Positions 34,155 to 42,879 of a stretch of DNA of 45,316 nt are shown here, one piece after another. The stretch comes from Chitinophagales bacterium. GTDB lineage: Bacteria; Bacteroidota; Bacteroidia; Chitinophagales; JADIYW01. Within the stretch, counting starts at the first letter, position 1, and the number at the start of each line of letters is the position of its first letter. The stretch covers positions 1-45,316 of the forward strand of contig JAIBAX010000036.1 of assembly GCA_019694955.1 (NCBI GenBank). The letters are read 5' to 3'. The translations under genes and the position numbers were made by a program. The notes beneath the pieces were generated by a model. It saw only the letters and a program-made list of their open reading frames with translations. It was not told the origin of the DNA and did not search any database.

Positions 34155-35102
34155 TTAGTCCAGTAGTGGCAATACTTTCGGGCCAACAGCATTTACTTTG
34201 CTGACATATACATCTGCACCTAATCCTAAATTATCCATCACTGCCTTCATGGCGGCGCCGGCTTGCTGTGCAATTTCTTTTCCTTTGCAGAGTGCAAACA
34301 CAGAAGGTCCGGATCCACTAATGCTTCCGCCCAGAGCACCCGCTGCTATGGCGGCATTTTTCATATCATAAAAACCGGGAATTAATGCTGAACGGTAAGG
34401 TTCTGCAATATAATCTACCAGCGAGCGCCCTATCAGATCGTAATCTCCTCTTAACAGGCCTACAATCATTCCACCGACATTGGCACTTTGGCGGAGCGAA
34501 TGTCTCAAAGGAATCTCTTTAGGCAATATTTCTCTGGCATCTTTTGTCAACACGATGATATGCGGGTTAATTACGGCACAGTATAATTCTTCTGGAACGG
34601 GTATCTGCAAAACATCTAAGGGTTCATAGCTTCTCACAAGTATAAAACCTCCAAACAAAGAAGCCGCAACATTATCGGCGATAGCGGCATCACAAGCTGC
34701 TTTTTCTGCATTTAGGAGGAATGGCAACATTTCATGTCGCGTGAGTTTTTCTTCACAAAGCATATTGATAGCAAAAACGCCTGCAACGGCACTGGCGGCA
34801 CTACTACCCAATCCACTTCCTGACGGCATCATTTTTTTTATCCATACCTTCGCCCCAAAATCTGCACCGATATGATTCAGATAATCTAAAATAGCCACAG
34901 TAGCAGAATTTTTATAGGGATCTCTTGGTAAAACACCTTGATCGCCCTCGATATCTGCAATAACTACACCTTTTTCAGCGGTGATTTCCATAATAAGTTC
35001 ATCACCGGGTTTATCGATGGCAAATCCCAGAATATCAAAACCACATGCCACATTAGCAACTGTTGCGGGTGCGAATACCCTTATTTTATCTCCGACTTTC
35101 AT
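34155..35102 (-). CDS. thrB: Homoserine kinase
   Basis: 315-residue GHMP-family kinase that phosphorylates L-homoserine for threonine synthesis. The ATP-binding motif PSGSGLGSSAASAVAGVFAIN (about residues 91-111) and the C-terminal GSISGSGPSVFALCKG (about 256-271) are diagnostic, with the N-terminal IRVFAPATVANVACGFDILGFA. It starts 20 bases downstream of thrA on the same strand, so the two are co-transcribed. The third pathway gene, thrC, is at 17032-18336 on the other strand. Product is phosphohomoserine, the substrate of ThrC. Confidence 0.95.
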   Translation of the reverse strand: MKVGDKIRVFAPATVANVACGFDILGFAIDKPGDELIMEITAEKGVVIADIEGDQGVLPRDPYKNSATVAILDYLNHIGADFGAKVWIKKMMPSGSGLGSSAASAVAGVFAINMLCEEKLTRHEMLPFLLNAEKAACDAAIADNVAASLFGGFILVRSYEPLDVLQIPVPEELYCAVINPHIIVLTKDAREILPKEIPLRHSLRQSANVGGMIVGLLRGDYDLIGRSLVDYIAEPYRSALIPGFYDMKNAAIAAGALGGSISGSGPSVFALCKGKEIAQQAGAAMKAVMDNLGLGADVYVSKVNAVGPKVLPLLD

Positions 35103-35122
35103 GCTGAAAGGTTTATGAATGA

Positions 35123-37582
35123 TTAATTAGCCATATAATTTCCAATGCTGATGATTTCAGCAAACACGCCTGCTGCCGTTACTTCTGCTCCGGCACCCGG
35201 ACCTTTTATGACCAATGGATTGTTTTTATAACGCTCTGTAGTGAAGACTATCATATTATCACTGCCGGAAAGGTTGTAGAAAGGATGGTTGCTATCTACT
35301 GATTTGAGCGCAATTTCAACTTTCCCATCCTCAATTACTGCCATATACCGCAAGACTTTATTTTCTTTTACGGCATTTTGTTTTAAGGCTTCATAATTGC
35401 CATCTCCTTCATGCAATCTTTCCAGATACGTTTTCACATCCACGCTTTGCAAATGCTCTGATACCAGATTTTCTACCTGAATATCCTCTAAATTCATTGA
35501 TAATCCAATTTCTCTACTAAGAATCAGGGCTTTTCTTGCCACATCTAACCCACTTAAATCGTCCCTTGGGTCGGGTTCTGTATAACCTTTTTCTTTAGCT
35601 TGCAATACAACTTCGCTAAATTTGCTATCTCCTTTAAAATTATTAAATATAAAAGAAAGCGTTCCTGAAAGAACCGCCTCAATTTTTAAAATCTTATCAC
35701 CACTCTGTAAAAGAGATGTTAGTGTATTGATGACAGGCAACCCTGCGCCAACATTGGTCTCATATAAAAATTTGGCATTTGTTTTTTTCGAGATTTCTCT
35801 GAGTTTAAGGTATTTATCCTGACTTAATGTATTCGCAATTTTATTGGGTGTAACAATAGAAACACTTTTTCTAAGGATGCGTTCATAATACTCTGTTACG
35901 GCTTTACTGGCTGAGCAATCTATAAAAACGGAGTTGGCGAAATTCATTTCGGCAATATCATCGATAAACTGCGGTAAACTCGCATGGCTTCCTTTTTCAT
36001 TCAATTCCTCCTCCCAGTGGTTTAAGTCAATACCATTGCTATTCATAACCATCTTTCTTGAATTGATGATGCCTGTCAGGTTAATCTGAATAGATTTTTC
36101 ATTCTTGAGATAATCCTGTTGATTTTTTATCTGCTTTATTAAAGTGCTGCCAATAAGTCCCGTGGGACCCACCAAAAACAAATTGATGGAGTGATAATCA
36201 TTCTCAAAGAATATTTCGTGAAGTGCATTCAGTGCTTTTGCTTCATTTACTTTGTCGATGACTGCTGTAATATTTAATTCTGAAGAACCTTGGGCGATGG
36301 CAGAAACATTGATACCATTTTTTCCTAAGGCCTTGAAAACCTTTGCAGAAACGCCGGGAACCTTGGCCATATTCTCGCCAATAACAGCAATAATTGTCTT
36401 TTCCAATTCGACAATCAGTGGCTGGATATATTTTAGATTGATTTCCAGTTCAAATTCTTCTTCTACTGCATCTACGGCGTGCTTCACATCATTGGGCATG
36501 ACACCAAAACAAATAGAATGCTCCGACGACCCTTGCGTAAGGAAGATAAGGTTAACGCCCTTTCGCGCCATAGCCCCAAATAAACGGGAAGCCATTCCAA
36601 CAACACCAATCAAGCCGCTGCCTTCAAATCTCAGCAAGGCAACTTCAGAAATGGAAGAAATCCCTTTAATTGGGCTGTCGCTTTTCTCGGCTTTCTCAAT
36701 AATGAGTGTTCCCGGATTTTCAGGCTGAAAGGTATTTTTTATCTTCAAGGGAATGCGCTCAATAAAAGCAGGTTGTATGGTCGGCGGATAAATTACTTTA
36801 GCACCGAAATGCGAAAGTTCCATAGCTTCGCGATAGCTGAGCGTAGGAATGGTAGAGGCTTGCTCTACACGTCTGGGATCGGCAGTAAGTACGCCATTTA
36901 CATCTGTCCAAATTTCTATGACGTCCGCCTTAAGCGCCGCCCCAAAAATTGCAGCTGTATAATCTGAACCTCCTCTGCCAAGGGTGGTTACGTTTCCTTT
37001 ATCGTCTGAACCGATAAACCCAGTGACAATCGCTATTCCTTTAAAAGTTTGATAGAAATCGCGGATATTTTTGTTGGTAGTCTTAAAATCTACTTTCCCA
37101 GAAAGGTAATGGCTATTGGTTTTTACCAACTGACTGGCATTTACGTACTGAGCAGGTAGTTTTCTCGATTTAATCGCCGTAGCAATGATAAAATTAGACA
37201 TCCTTTCCCCAAAACTGACCAATTGTGCTTGTGTTCTCTCCGGAAACTCGTTTAATAGAAAAATACCTTTTGTAATGTCTTCAATGATATTCAAGGCTTC
37301 TTCGACTTCCTTTTTTGGTGCTACACGATCTTTCTCTGGAATCAATTCATCTATAGCAGTTAAATGGCGTGCTTTAATTTTCTCGATTTCTAAGAGATAT
37401 TGCTCATCCTTGGCAGCAGCTAATGTCCCAGCTTTTATTAATTGATCGGTAATTCCACTAAATGCTGAACACACCACCAAGGTTCTAGCATCCTCATGAT
37501 AGGAAGCTACGATAATCGCTATAGTTTTCAAAATATTCTCCGTCGACCCGACAGACGTCCCCCCAAACTTTAAAACCTTCAT
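35123..37582 (-). CDS. thrA: Bifunctional aspartate kinase/homoserine dehydrogenase I
   Basis: 819 residues from the ATG at 37580-37582 (MKVLKFGGTSVGS), matching E. coli ThrA (820). Aspartokinase domain about 1-290 (KFGGTSVGS, GRGGSDYTAA, GAKVIYP), a double ACT regulatory region about 310-455, and homoserine dehydrogenase about 460-819 with the NAD(P) loop LVGPTGLIGS and the catalytic-domain TNVGAGLPVI and DDLSGLDVARK. The enzyme does the first and third steps of the threonine branch; the ACT domains indicate feedback by threonine. A TTG 9 bases upstream is rejected as start. A promoter lies at 37599-37631. Confidence 0.96.
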   Translation of the reverse strand: MKVLKFGGTSVGSTENILKTIAIIVASYHEDARTLVVCSAFSGITDQLIKAGTLAAAKDEQYLLEIEKIKARHLTAIDELIPEKDRVAPKKEVEEALNIIEDITKGIFLLNEFPERTQAQLVSFGERMSNFIIATAIKSRKLPAQYVNASQLVKTNSHYLSGKVDFKTTNKNIRDFYQTFKGIAIVTGFIGSDDKGNVTTLGRGGSDYTAAIFGAALKADVIEIWTDVNGVLTADPRRVEQASTIPTLSYREAMELSHFGAKVIYPPTIQPAFIERIPLKIKNTFQPENPGTLIIEKAEKSDSPIKGISSISEVALLRFEGSGLIGVVGMASRLFGAMARKGVNLIFLTQGSSEHSICFGVMPNDVKHAVDAVEEEFELEINLKYIQPLIVELEKTIIAVIGENMAKVPGVSAKVFKALGKNGINVSAIAQGSSELNITAVIDKVNEAKALNALHEIFFENDYHSINLFLVGPTGLIGSTLIKQIKNQQDYLKNEKSIQINLTGIINSRKMVMNSNGIDLNHWEEELNEKGSHASLPQFIDDIAEMNFANSVFIDCSASKAVTEYYERILRKSVSIVTPNKIANTLSQDKYLKLREISKKTNAKFLYETNVGAGLPVINTLTSLLQSGDKILKIEAVLSGTLSFIFNNFKGDSKFSEVVLQAKEKGYTEPDPRDDLSGLDVARKALILSREIGLSMNLEDIQVENLVSEHLQSVDVKTYLERLHEGDGNYEALKQNAVKENKVLRYMAVIEDGKVEIALKSVDSNHPFYNLSGSDNMIVFTTERYKNNPLVIKGPGAGAEVTAAGVFAEIISIGNYMAN

Positions 37583-37598
37583 AAAACACAATATTTGA

Positions 37599-37631
37599 CA
37601 AAAATAATGTTTGAAATGTCGAATTTTGCAA
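37599..37631 (-). promoter_or_regulatory. Bacteroidota promoter of thrA-thrB
   Basis: On the minus strand TTG (37629-37631) and TATTTTTG (37599-37606) are 22 bases apart, a good fit to the -33/-7 pattern, 16 bases before the thrA ATG. No threonine/isoleucine-type leader peptide or attenuator is visible in the short leader. Confidence 0.55.
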
Positions 37632-37686
37632 TAAAAAAGTCAACAAAATAGAATTATCCCTAAATTTATCAAAGAAATAACACGAG

Positions 37687-38445
37687 ATGAAACAAACATT
37701 TTATGTAGTATATAGTATTTATGCCGTAATAGTATTTTTTCTATTAGCGATTCCCATTCTCATAGCATACTTATTTCTCAAATTCTTGCCGTATGAAAAG
37801 CAGATAGACGGCGTCTATTTTCTCAATAGAATTCTTGTTTTCATGGTGGCCATGTTTACCTTTAATTCATTTAAGGATGTAGATATTGAATTAGTGGACT
37901 TCGAAAAAACATATGTGGTCATTGCCAATCACAATAACTTGATGGATTTATTGGGGTCTGCGTACGGAAACCGCATTTCTGCCAAACCATTAGTAAAGAA
38001 GGAGCTGGGAGATATTCCCATTCTTGGTCAACTATTCCAACTCAGCAGCATTATGGTAAACAGAAGCAGCAAGGAGAGTCGCAAAGAGGTGCTACAACAA
38101 ATGAAGGAAGAGCTTCTCATGGGCATTTCTATTATGATATTCCCTGAAGGCACTAGGAACAGGACACCCCAACCATTAAAAAATTTTTATGATGGTGCTT
38201 TTGAGCTTTCCATTTATTCGGGTTTCCCTATATTGCCCATTGTTTTTAATAATGTGAGAAAAATTGCTTCTCCCGATACGTTGTTGATTAAACCGGGTGT
38301 CATTGAGGTGTGTTATTTACCACCCATATATCCGGAAGGTTTTGCGATGGATAACCTGGAGGCGTTTAAGGAGAAATGCTTCCGCATTATGGAAAACTAC
38401 CTGATTGAAAATGATGATTCTTTTAAACACTTAAAAACAACATGA
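37687..38445 (+). CDS. plsC: 1-acyl-sn-glycerol-3-phosphate acyltransferase
   Basis: 252-residue membrane-associated acyltransferase that makes phosphatidic acid. The catalytic NH-x4-D appears as IANHNNLMDLLG (about residues 79-90), the substrate motif as FPEGTRNR (about 154-161), and IMVNRSS is the middle block. An N-terminal hydrophobic helix (about 8-32) anchors the protein. It opens a plus-strand operon: its TGA overlaps the ATG of the NlpC/P60 gene. Divergent from thrA; a one-off -7 box TAAATTTA lies 30 bases upstream. Confidence 0.92.
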   Translation: MKQTFYVVYSIYAVIVFFLLAIPILIAYLFLKFLPYEKQIDGVYFLNRILVFMVAMFTFNSFKDVDIELVDFEKTYVVIANHNNLMDLLGSAYGNRISAKPLVKKELGDIPILGQLFQLSSIMVNRSSKESRKEVLQQMKEELLMGISIMIFPEGTRNRTPQPLKNFYDGAFELSIYSGFPILPIVFNNVRKIASPDTLLIKPGVIEVCYLPPIYPEGFAMDNLEAFKEKCFRIMENYLIENDDSFKHLKTT

Positions 38446-39248
38446 GTATGGAAAATGGCGTGGTGCATATATCAATTGCCCCCCAACGCAAAGAACCAAC
38501 ACATAAGAGCGAGTTGGTCAACCAACTTCTTTTTGGTGAAATGGTAGAAATATTAGAAGTCAAAGATAACTGGAGCAAGGTTAGAAATAGGCATGACCAA
38601 TATGAAGCGTGGATGCAAAATTCCACCTTTATGATTATCGACCAAGAAGCACCCGTAAATTGGGATAAATTTGTTTATTGCGGCGAAGTGAACGCTTATG
38701 TAACTACTGAAGATGGCCCTGCAAATTTAGTACTGGGGTCGCGTTTTGTAGATTATAGCAATAATGTTTTCAAAATGAATCAACTCGTATATCATACATA
38801 CAGTGAAATTCTCGTACAAACAGAAAAATACCTCGTCGACAATGTCATCAAGACGGCAAAGATGTACTTGAACTGCCCTTATTTATGGGGTGGGCGCTCC
38901 CCTTTCGGCATTGATTGCTCCGGATTGACACAAATGGTGTTTCAGTTAAATAATATTCAGCTTTTGCGCGATGCCAACCAGCAAGAAACCATGGGCAAGA
39001 AAGTCGCCTTAAACAAAGCTGAACCCGGAGACCTTGCCTTTTTCCACAATGAAGCGGGCAACGTTTCTCATGTTGGACTAATATTAGAAAAAAAATGGGA
39101 TGAGTTAAAAATCATCCATGCCACAGATAGTGCAGGTAAGGTAAGGGTAGATTTTTTGGATAAGAAGGGCATTTTCAATAAAGAAAAAAACACCCATACA
39201 CATAATCTTCACTCCATAAAACGTATCTTAAAAGATGAAAATTCTTAG
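38442..39248 (+). CDS. NlpC/P60 cell-wall endopeptidase with SH3-like domains
   Basis: 268 residues, no signal peptide at the chosen start, which overlaps plsC (ATGA). Two SH3b-like domains (about 8-125: PQRKEPTHKSELVNQLLFGEMVEILEVKDNWSKVR) precede the C-terminal NlpC/P60 papain-like domain: catalytic Cys in GIDCSGLTQMVF (about residue 165), His in VSHVGLIL (about 212) and a polar third residue in IIHATDSAGKV. Such enzymes cut D-Glu-meso-DAP or L-Ala-D-Glu bonds in peptidoglycan; without a signal peptide it may work on imported muropeptides. The coding end overlaps the Nnr start by 14 bases. Confidence 0.9.
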   Translation: MSMENGVVHISIAPQRKEPTHKSELVNQLLFGEMVEILEVKDNWSKVRNRHDQYEAWMQNSTFMIIDQEAPVNWDKFVYCGEVNAYVTTEDGPANLVLGSRFVDYSNNVFKMNQLVYHTYSEILVQTEKYLVDNVIKTAKMYLNCPYLWGGRSPFGIDCSGLTQMVFQLNNIQLLRDANQQETMGKKVALNKAEPGDLAFFHNEAGNVSHVGLILEKKWDELKIIHATDSAGKVRVDFLDKKGIFNKEKNTHTHNLHSIKRILKDENS

Positions 39249-40734
39249 TGCCGAACAAATCAAATCTGCCGATAGGTATACCATCGAACAGGAGCCTATA
39301 ACATCTTTGGCACTAATGGAGCGTGCTGCATCTCGACTGACACAAAAAATTCTTAGAGATTATAGGCATTTACACCACTTCATAGTTTTCTGTGGCACCG
39401 GCAATAATGGTGGCGATGGATTGGTGATTGCGCGACACTTGATACATGAAGGGAAGCGTGTTGAAGTTTTCATTCTAGACAGTCCGCACCATAGCCAAGA
39501 GTTTACAGAAAATCTCGTAAAGTTGAATGGTTTTCTGTCCTTAAAGTTACTTTACATTCAGTCGGAAGACGATTTTCCAAGATTAGAAGAGAAAGACATT
39601 ATCATTGATGCCTTATTTGGAACGGGGCTCAGCAGACCTTTGTCAGGTTTAAGCGAACAATTAGTACTGCATATCAATAATGCCAGATCGGAAACAATAT
39701 CTGTGGACATCCCCTCAGGAATGTTTGCTGATAAGCATTCATCGGGTGTAATGATAGAAGCTGACAAAGTATATACCTTCCAACTCCCGAAGTTGGCATT
39801 TTTACTGCCTGAAAATGGGTACGCAGTATCCAAATGGGATTTGGTGGACATTGGTCTTTCGGAAAAATTTATAGAAGAAGCCGTCTCACCATACTACTTC
39901 TTAGATGCGAAGGTGGTGAAAAGTTTGTATAAGACCAGACAGAAATTCAGCCACAAGGGCGTATTTGGTCATGCTATTATGATTGGTGGTAGCAAGGGTA
40001 AAATAGGTGCTGCCGTGCTAGCATCTAAAGCATGCTTGCGAAGTGGTGCCGGATTGGTAACGGTACAAGTGCCAAAGGTAGGTTATTCTATTCTGCAAAC
40101 AACCATTCCGGAAGTTATGGTGGAAGAAGATGATGGCGCTGACTATATTACTACTTCCCACGATCTTTCCACTTATAATTCTATTGGCATTGGAATGGGA
40201 CTGGGTGTTGCGTCTCCAACCATACAAATATTTAAAAATCTCCTAAAACAATATGGACAACCAAAAGTCATCGATGCTGATGCCATCAACCTATTGGCGC
40301 AGGATTTTGGGTTAAACTATCTGTTGAAAGACTGTATCCTAACACCTCATCCCGGAGAATTCCGTCGGTTAGTTGGCGAATGGGAAAATGATTTTGAACG
40401 ACTAGAGAAGCAAATTGATTTCGCCAAAAAATTTGGTTGTGTACTCATTGTTAAAGGTGCGCACACGTCTATCGCTATGCCGGACGGTCGGGTATATTTT
40501 AATTCAACCGGAAACAACGGCATGGCTACGGCAGGTTCGGGTGACGTACTTACCGGACTACTCACAGGACTATTGGCACAAGGTTATCATATGGAGGAAG
40601 CAGCACTCTTGGGAGTTTACCTTCACGGACTCGCCGGAAACCTTGCATTAGAAAAGCAAAGCAAAGAATCCTTGATTGCCAGCGATATCATCGATAATAT
40701 TGGACAAGCCTTTAAAGAAATTAAACCTCAATAG
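39235..40734 (+). CDS. nnr: Bifunctional NAD(P)H-hydrate repair enzyme
   Basis: 499 residues, two fused enzymes. N-terminal NAD(P)HX epimerase (about 1-210): MKILSAEQIKSADRYTIEQEPITSLALMERAA, FCGTGNNGGDGLVIARHL, DALFGTGLSRPLSG. C-terminal ADP-dependent NAD(P)HX dehydratase (about 225-499): MIGGSKGKIGAAVLASKACLRSGAGLVTV, LTPHPGEFRRL, NNGMATAGSGDVLTGLLTGLLAQG. It repairs damaged, hydrated NAD(P)H in the cytoplasm. The start overlaps the end of the peptidase gene by 14 bases, and the MscS gene follows after 17 bases, so plsC, NlpC, nnr and mscS probably form one operon. Confidence 0.96.
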   Translation: MKILSAEQIKSADRYTIEQEPITSLALMERAASRLTQKILRDYRHLHHFIVFCGTGNNGGDGLVIARHLIHEGKRVEVFILDSPHHSQEFTENLVKLNGFLSLKLLYIQSEDDFPRLEEKDIIIDALFGTGLSRPLSGLSEQLVLHINNARSETISVDIPSGMFADKHSSGVMIEADKVYTFQLPKLAFLLPENGYAVSKWDLVDIGLSEKFIEEAVSPYYFLDAKVVKSLYKTRQKFSHKGVFGHAIMIGGSKGKIGAAVLASKACLRSGAGLVTVQVPKVGYSILQTTIPEVMVEEDDGADYITTSHDLSTYNSIGIGMGLGVASPTIQIFKNLLKQYGQPKVIDADAINLLAQDFGLNYLLKDCILTPHPGEFRRLVGEWENDFERLEKQIDFAKKFGCVLIVKGAHTSIAMPDGRVYFNSTGNNGMATAGSGDVLTGLLTGLLAQGYHMEEAALLGVYLHGLAGNLALEKQSKESLIASDIIDNIGQAFKEIKPQ

Positions 40735-40751
40735 AAAATTCGAACAGTATT

Positions 40752-41624
40752 ATGGAATGGTTAGATAAATTGGGTTTAGACTTTTTAAAAACAGACAATC
40801 CTGTTGTAGATGAATATGTGGGACTCGCCATCATTTACATCATAAAGATTGTTTCATCGGTTGGTATATTAGTATTGGGAATATGGGGTATTAAAAAAAT
40901 TAATACTTGGTTTGAAACGTTTATAGAAAATAAAAAAATTGATACGTCCGTTAAATCATTCCTAAAGAACTTTATTAGCACTTCGCTGAAATTCTTATTA
41001 GCCTTTATTGTCTTAAATATTATTGGCGTAAAAACCACCTCTATTGTAGCTGTACTCGGCGCAACGAGTTTTGCCATCGGATTGGCACTACAGGGGAGTC
41101 TCGCCAATTTCGCCGGAGGGATTTTAATCATTTTTTTCAGACCTTTTAAAGTAGGTGATGTTATTGAAGCCCACAATAAAACCGGGAAAGTAAAAGAAAT
41201 TCAATTATTCAACACTATTTTAAATACCAGTGATAATAAAACCATTATCATCCCGAATAGTAAACTAACCGGAGATATATTGACCAACTACACAAAACTT
41301 GGTAGCATACAAGCTGATATTGAGTTTAAAGTAAAAGCGAACGTAGATATTAATATTGTTCGCAAGGAAGTGAAAAAAGTGTTGGTGGCCATGCCGGAGA
41401 TATTGAACTATCCCGTTCCCGCTATCTTTTTAAAAGACTTCGACAATGATAAAGTTACCCTTATTTTAAAATTCAACATTGCCATTGGCAACAGTACTTC
41501 CGTAATTTTTGCCGTTCGTGAACAAATTTATTTTCTTGTAAAAAAGATGGAAACCGAAGGATACATTTCTGAAGAAAATAGCGAAGACCTTGATTTGGGC
41601 TCGAACCTTATCACCTCACACTAA
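40752..41624 (+). CDS. MscS-family small mechanosensitive channel
   Basis: 290 residues, closer to canonical E. coli MscS than the paralogue at 274-1125. Three transmembrane segments (about 20-50, 75-95, 100-130), the third being the glycine/alanine-rich pore helix VAVLGATSFAIGLALQGSLANFAGGILIIFFRPF, then the beta domain (VGDVIEAHNKTGKVKEIQLFNT, IIIPNSKLTGDILTNY) and the C-terminal alpha/beta cage. Function: turgor-release channel. Last gene of the plsC-nlpC-nnr-mscS run and the last conventional gene before the cassette-like region. Confidence 0.94.
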   Translation: MEWLDKLGLDFLKTDNPVVDEYVGLAIIYIIKIVSSVGILVLGIWGIKKINTWFETFIENKKIDTSVKSFLKNFISTSLKFLLAFIVLNIIGVKTTSIVAVLGATSFAIGLALQGSLANFAGGILIIFFRPFKVGDVIEAHNKTGKVKEIQLFNTILNTSDNKTIIIPNSKLTGDILTNYTKLGSIQADIEFKVKANVDINIVRKEVKKVLVAMPEILNYPVPAIFLKDFDNDKVTLILKFNIAIGNSTSVIFAVREQIYFLVKKMETEGYISEENSEDLDLGSNLITSH

Positions 41625-41712
41625 TGTATTTTGGACACAAGGATTCGTCACCACGCCGCTCACTATCTATTTTTAGAGAAAATTGTTCTTTTTACAAAAT
41701 GGTGGCTTAGGT

Positions 41713-41818
41713 CTTTGCGAAGTGGCGATTTTCAGCACAAATATTGATGCGGAGGACAAACCACAAACTTGTCTGTAAAGCACTGAACCGCCACTTTTTG
41801 CCAAACCGTGTTATATGC
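41713..41818 (-). repeat. Cassette-boundary element E1 (terminal, attC-like)
   Basis: Inverted arms containing AAGTGGCGATTTT (left) and ACCGCCACTTTTTG (right) around about 50 bases, ending in GTTATATGC. Shares these blocks with E2 and E6. The left end lacks the AAC triplet, as expected for a decayed end of an array. The 41625-41890 gap holds only this element. Confidence 0.5.
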
Positions 41819-41890
41819 CGCTTTTCTTTTCATCTATGCCTAAGTATTATGATTGTCAGCCGAAATATGAACCTGGAACAGGGCTTTCAA

Positions 41891-42046
41891 TCATGAAATT
41901 GTAACCAAAAATGAATCATTTCCTTTTTCAAGTCTTTCTATTTCTTCGACTTCATTAACTATTAATCTTCCTCCAAAACAATCTGACTTGTTATTGCAGC
42001 TATATGATAAAATCAGAATTGTTATGTAAATTATAGTTCTTTTCAT
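41891..42046 (-). CDS. Tiny lipoprotein, cassette gene
   Basis: 51-residue protein with a lipoprotein signal (hydrophobic IIYITILILSYSC, Cys17) followed by NNKSDCFGGRLIVNEVEEIERLEKGNDS. I take the ATG at 42044-42046; a longer frame would run back into element E2. The mature part is only about 35 residues, so it may be a small envelope lipoprotein or the remaining N-terminal part of a longer one. No family recognised. It lies between E2 and E1 in the same orientation as the other cassette genes. Confidence 0.5.
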   Translation of the reverse strand: MKRTIIYITILILSYSCNNKSDCFGGRLIVNEVEEIERLEKGNDSFLVTIS

Positions 42047-42059
42047 TTTTTCTGCTTGC

Positions 42060-42180
42060 TGCCAACGGTTTGCAGCCACCTGAAGGTGGCGATTTCGAAG
42101 CACTTCACTGTCAACCAAGCACAAAGCTTGATTTAAGCACTGAACCGCCACTTTTGGATAGGTGCTGTTATAAGTTGGCA
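42060..42180 (-). repeat. Cassette-boundary element E2 (attC-like)
   Basis: 121-bp element with perfect 7-bp ends TGCCAAC (42060-42066) and GTTGGCA (42174-42180). Inner arms GTGGCGATT and AACCGCCAC can pair, with mismatched bases in between. Shares long blocks with E6 (TTTCGAAGCACTTCACTGTC, TAGGTGCTGTTAT). The next gene stops 2 bases beyond its right end. Confidence 0.6.
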
Positions 42181-42182
42181 TT

Positions 42183-42719
42183 TTAGTGTTTTGTTTTTAA
42201 AATCTCATTTCTATTCTTGTCTGCATATTGTCTGTACAAATCTCTTATATTACCGTCTGGATAATTTGAAAACTCGCTATCATATTTTCCCATTAAATTT
42301 TGTTCCTCCTCGTTTGCACTTATAAAAAACCAACTTCCATCTTTTGGAAGAATTTCAACAGCTTTCATAATAATCTCAGAAGATTTTATTGCCCCAATTT
42401 CTTTTAAAGAACTTATAACTCTGTCCGAATATTGAGGAAACCACTCTTGCAAAAAACTAAGTATTGAATCTGCTTGTCCAGCATTTTCTAAGTGCATAGC
42501 GAGAAACAAATTTAGCTCTATAGGATTTAGATTGTCAGGTGACTTTTCGTATTTATTGACCAAGATTTCGTGTAAAGCAATTGAAAAATCTGAGTTGTCA
42601 GCTAACTGAAATAATGATTCGATGTCTTGTTCTTCAACAATCTTATCTCGTTTCAATAATTGGTTTCTGATATCTTCTGTTATCCAAGATAATCCGTCGT
42701 ATTTGTTACTTTCTTGCAT
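42183..42719 (-). CDS. Helical hypothetical protein, cassette gene
   Basis: 178-residue acidic, cytoplasmic, largely alpha-helical protein (SESLFQLADNSDFSIALHEILVNKYE, NPIELNLFLAMHLENAGQADSILSFLQEWFP), possibly a TPR/HEAT-like or DMP19-type fold: its closing SNYPDGNIRDLYRQYADKNRNEIL and the DSEFSNYPDG segment recall the DUF4375/DMP19 family, which includes immunity-type and DNA-mimic proteins. That match is tentative. Stop codon lies 2 bases from element E2, start is 36 bases from E3, the tight packing expected of a gene cassette. Confidence 0.6.
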   Translation of the reverse strand: MQESNKYDGLSWITEDIRNQLLKRDKIVEEQDIESLFQLADNSDFSIALHEILVNKYEKSPDNLNPIELNLFLAMHLENAGQADSILSFLQEWFPQYSDRVISSLKEIGAIKSSEIIMKAVEILPKDGSWFFISANEEEQNLMGKYDSEFSNYPDGNIRDLYRQYADKNRNEILKTKH

Positions 42720-42754
42720 ATAATTCTACTTTTTAATGGGTTATCCAAGCTCAC

Positions 42755-42879
42755 CGTTAACTTGTTTCGGCTTGCTATGTGGCGGGATTTTTCTTATAAA
42801 TGCATATTCAAAGATACAAATTTTCTGCAAACTGTCTGCAGAGCATGAAACCCCGCCTATTACAAATGTGCTGTTATGC
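42755..42879 (-). repeat. Cassette-boundary element E3 (attC-like)
   Basis: 125-bp element ending in GTTATGC (42873-42879); left end CGTTAAC (42755-42761). Arms share GGCGGGATTTTT (left) and CCCCGCCTATT-ACAAATGTGC (right) with E4. The stop codon of the next gene (TAA, 42874-42876 on the minus strand) lies inside its right end. Confidence 0.6.

Noticed and set aside
41891..42181. 96-codon version of the small lipoprotein gene
   Set aside because: The first 45 codons run through element E2, and the internal ATG at 42046 opens a proper lipoprotein signal.
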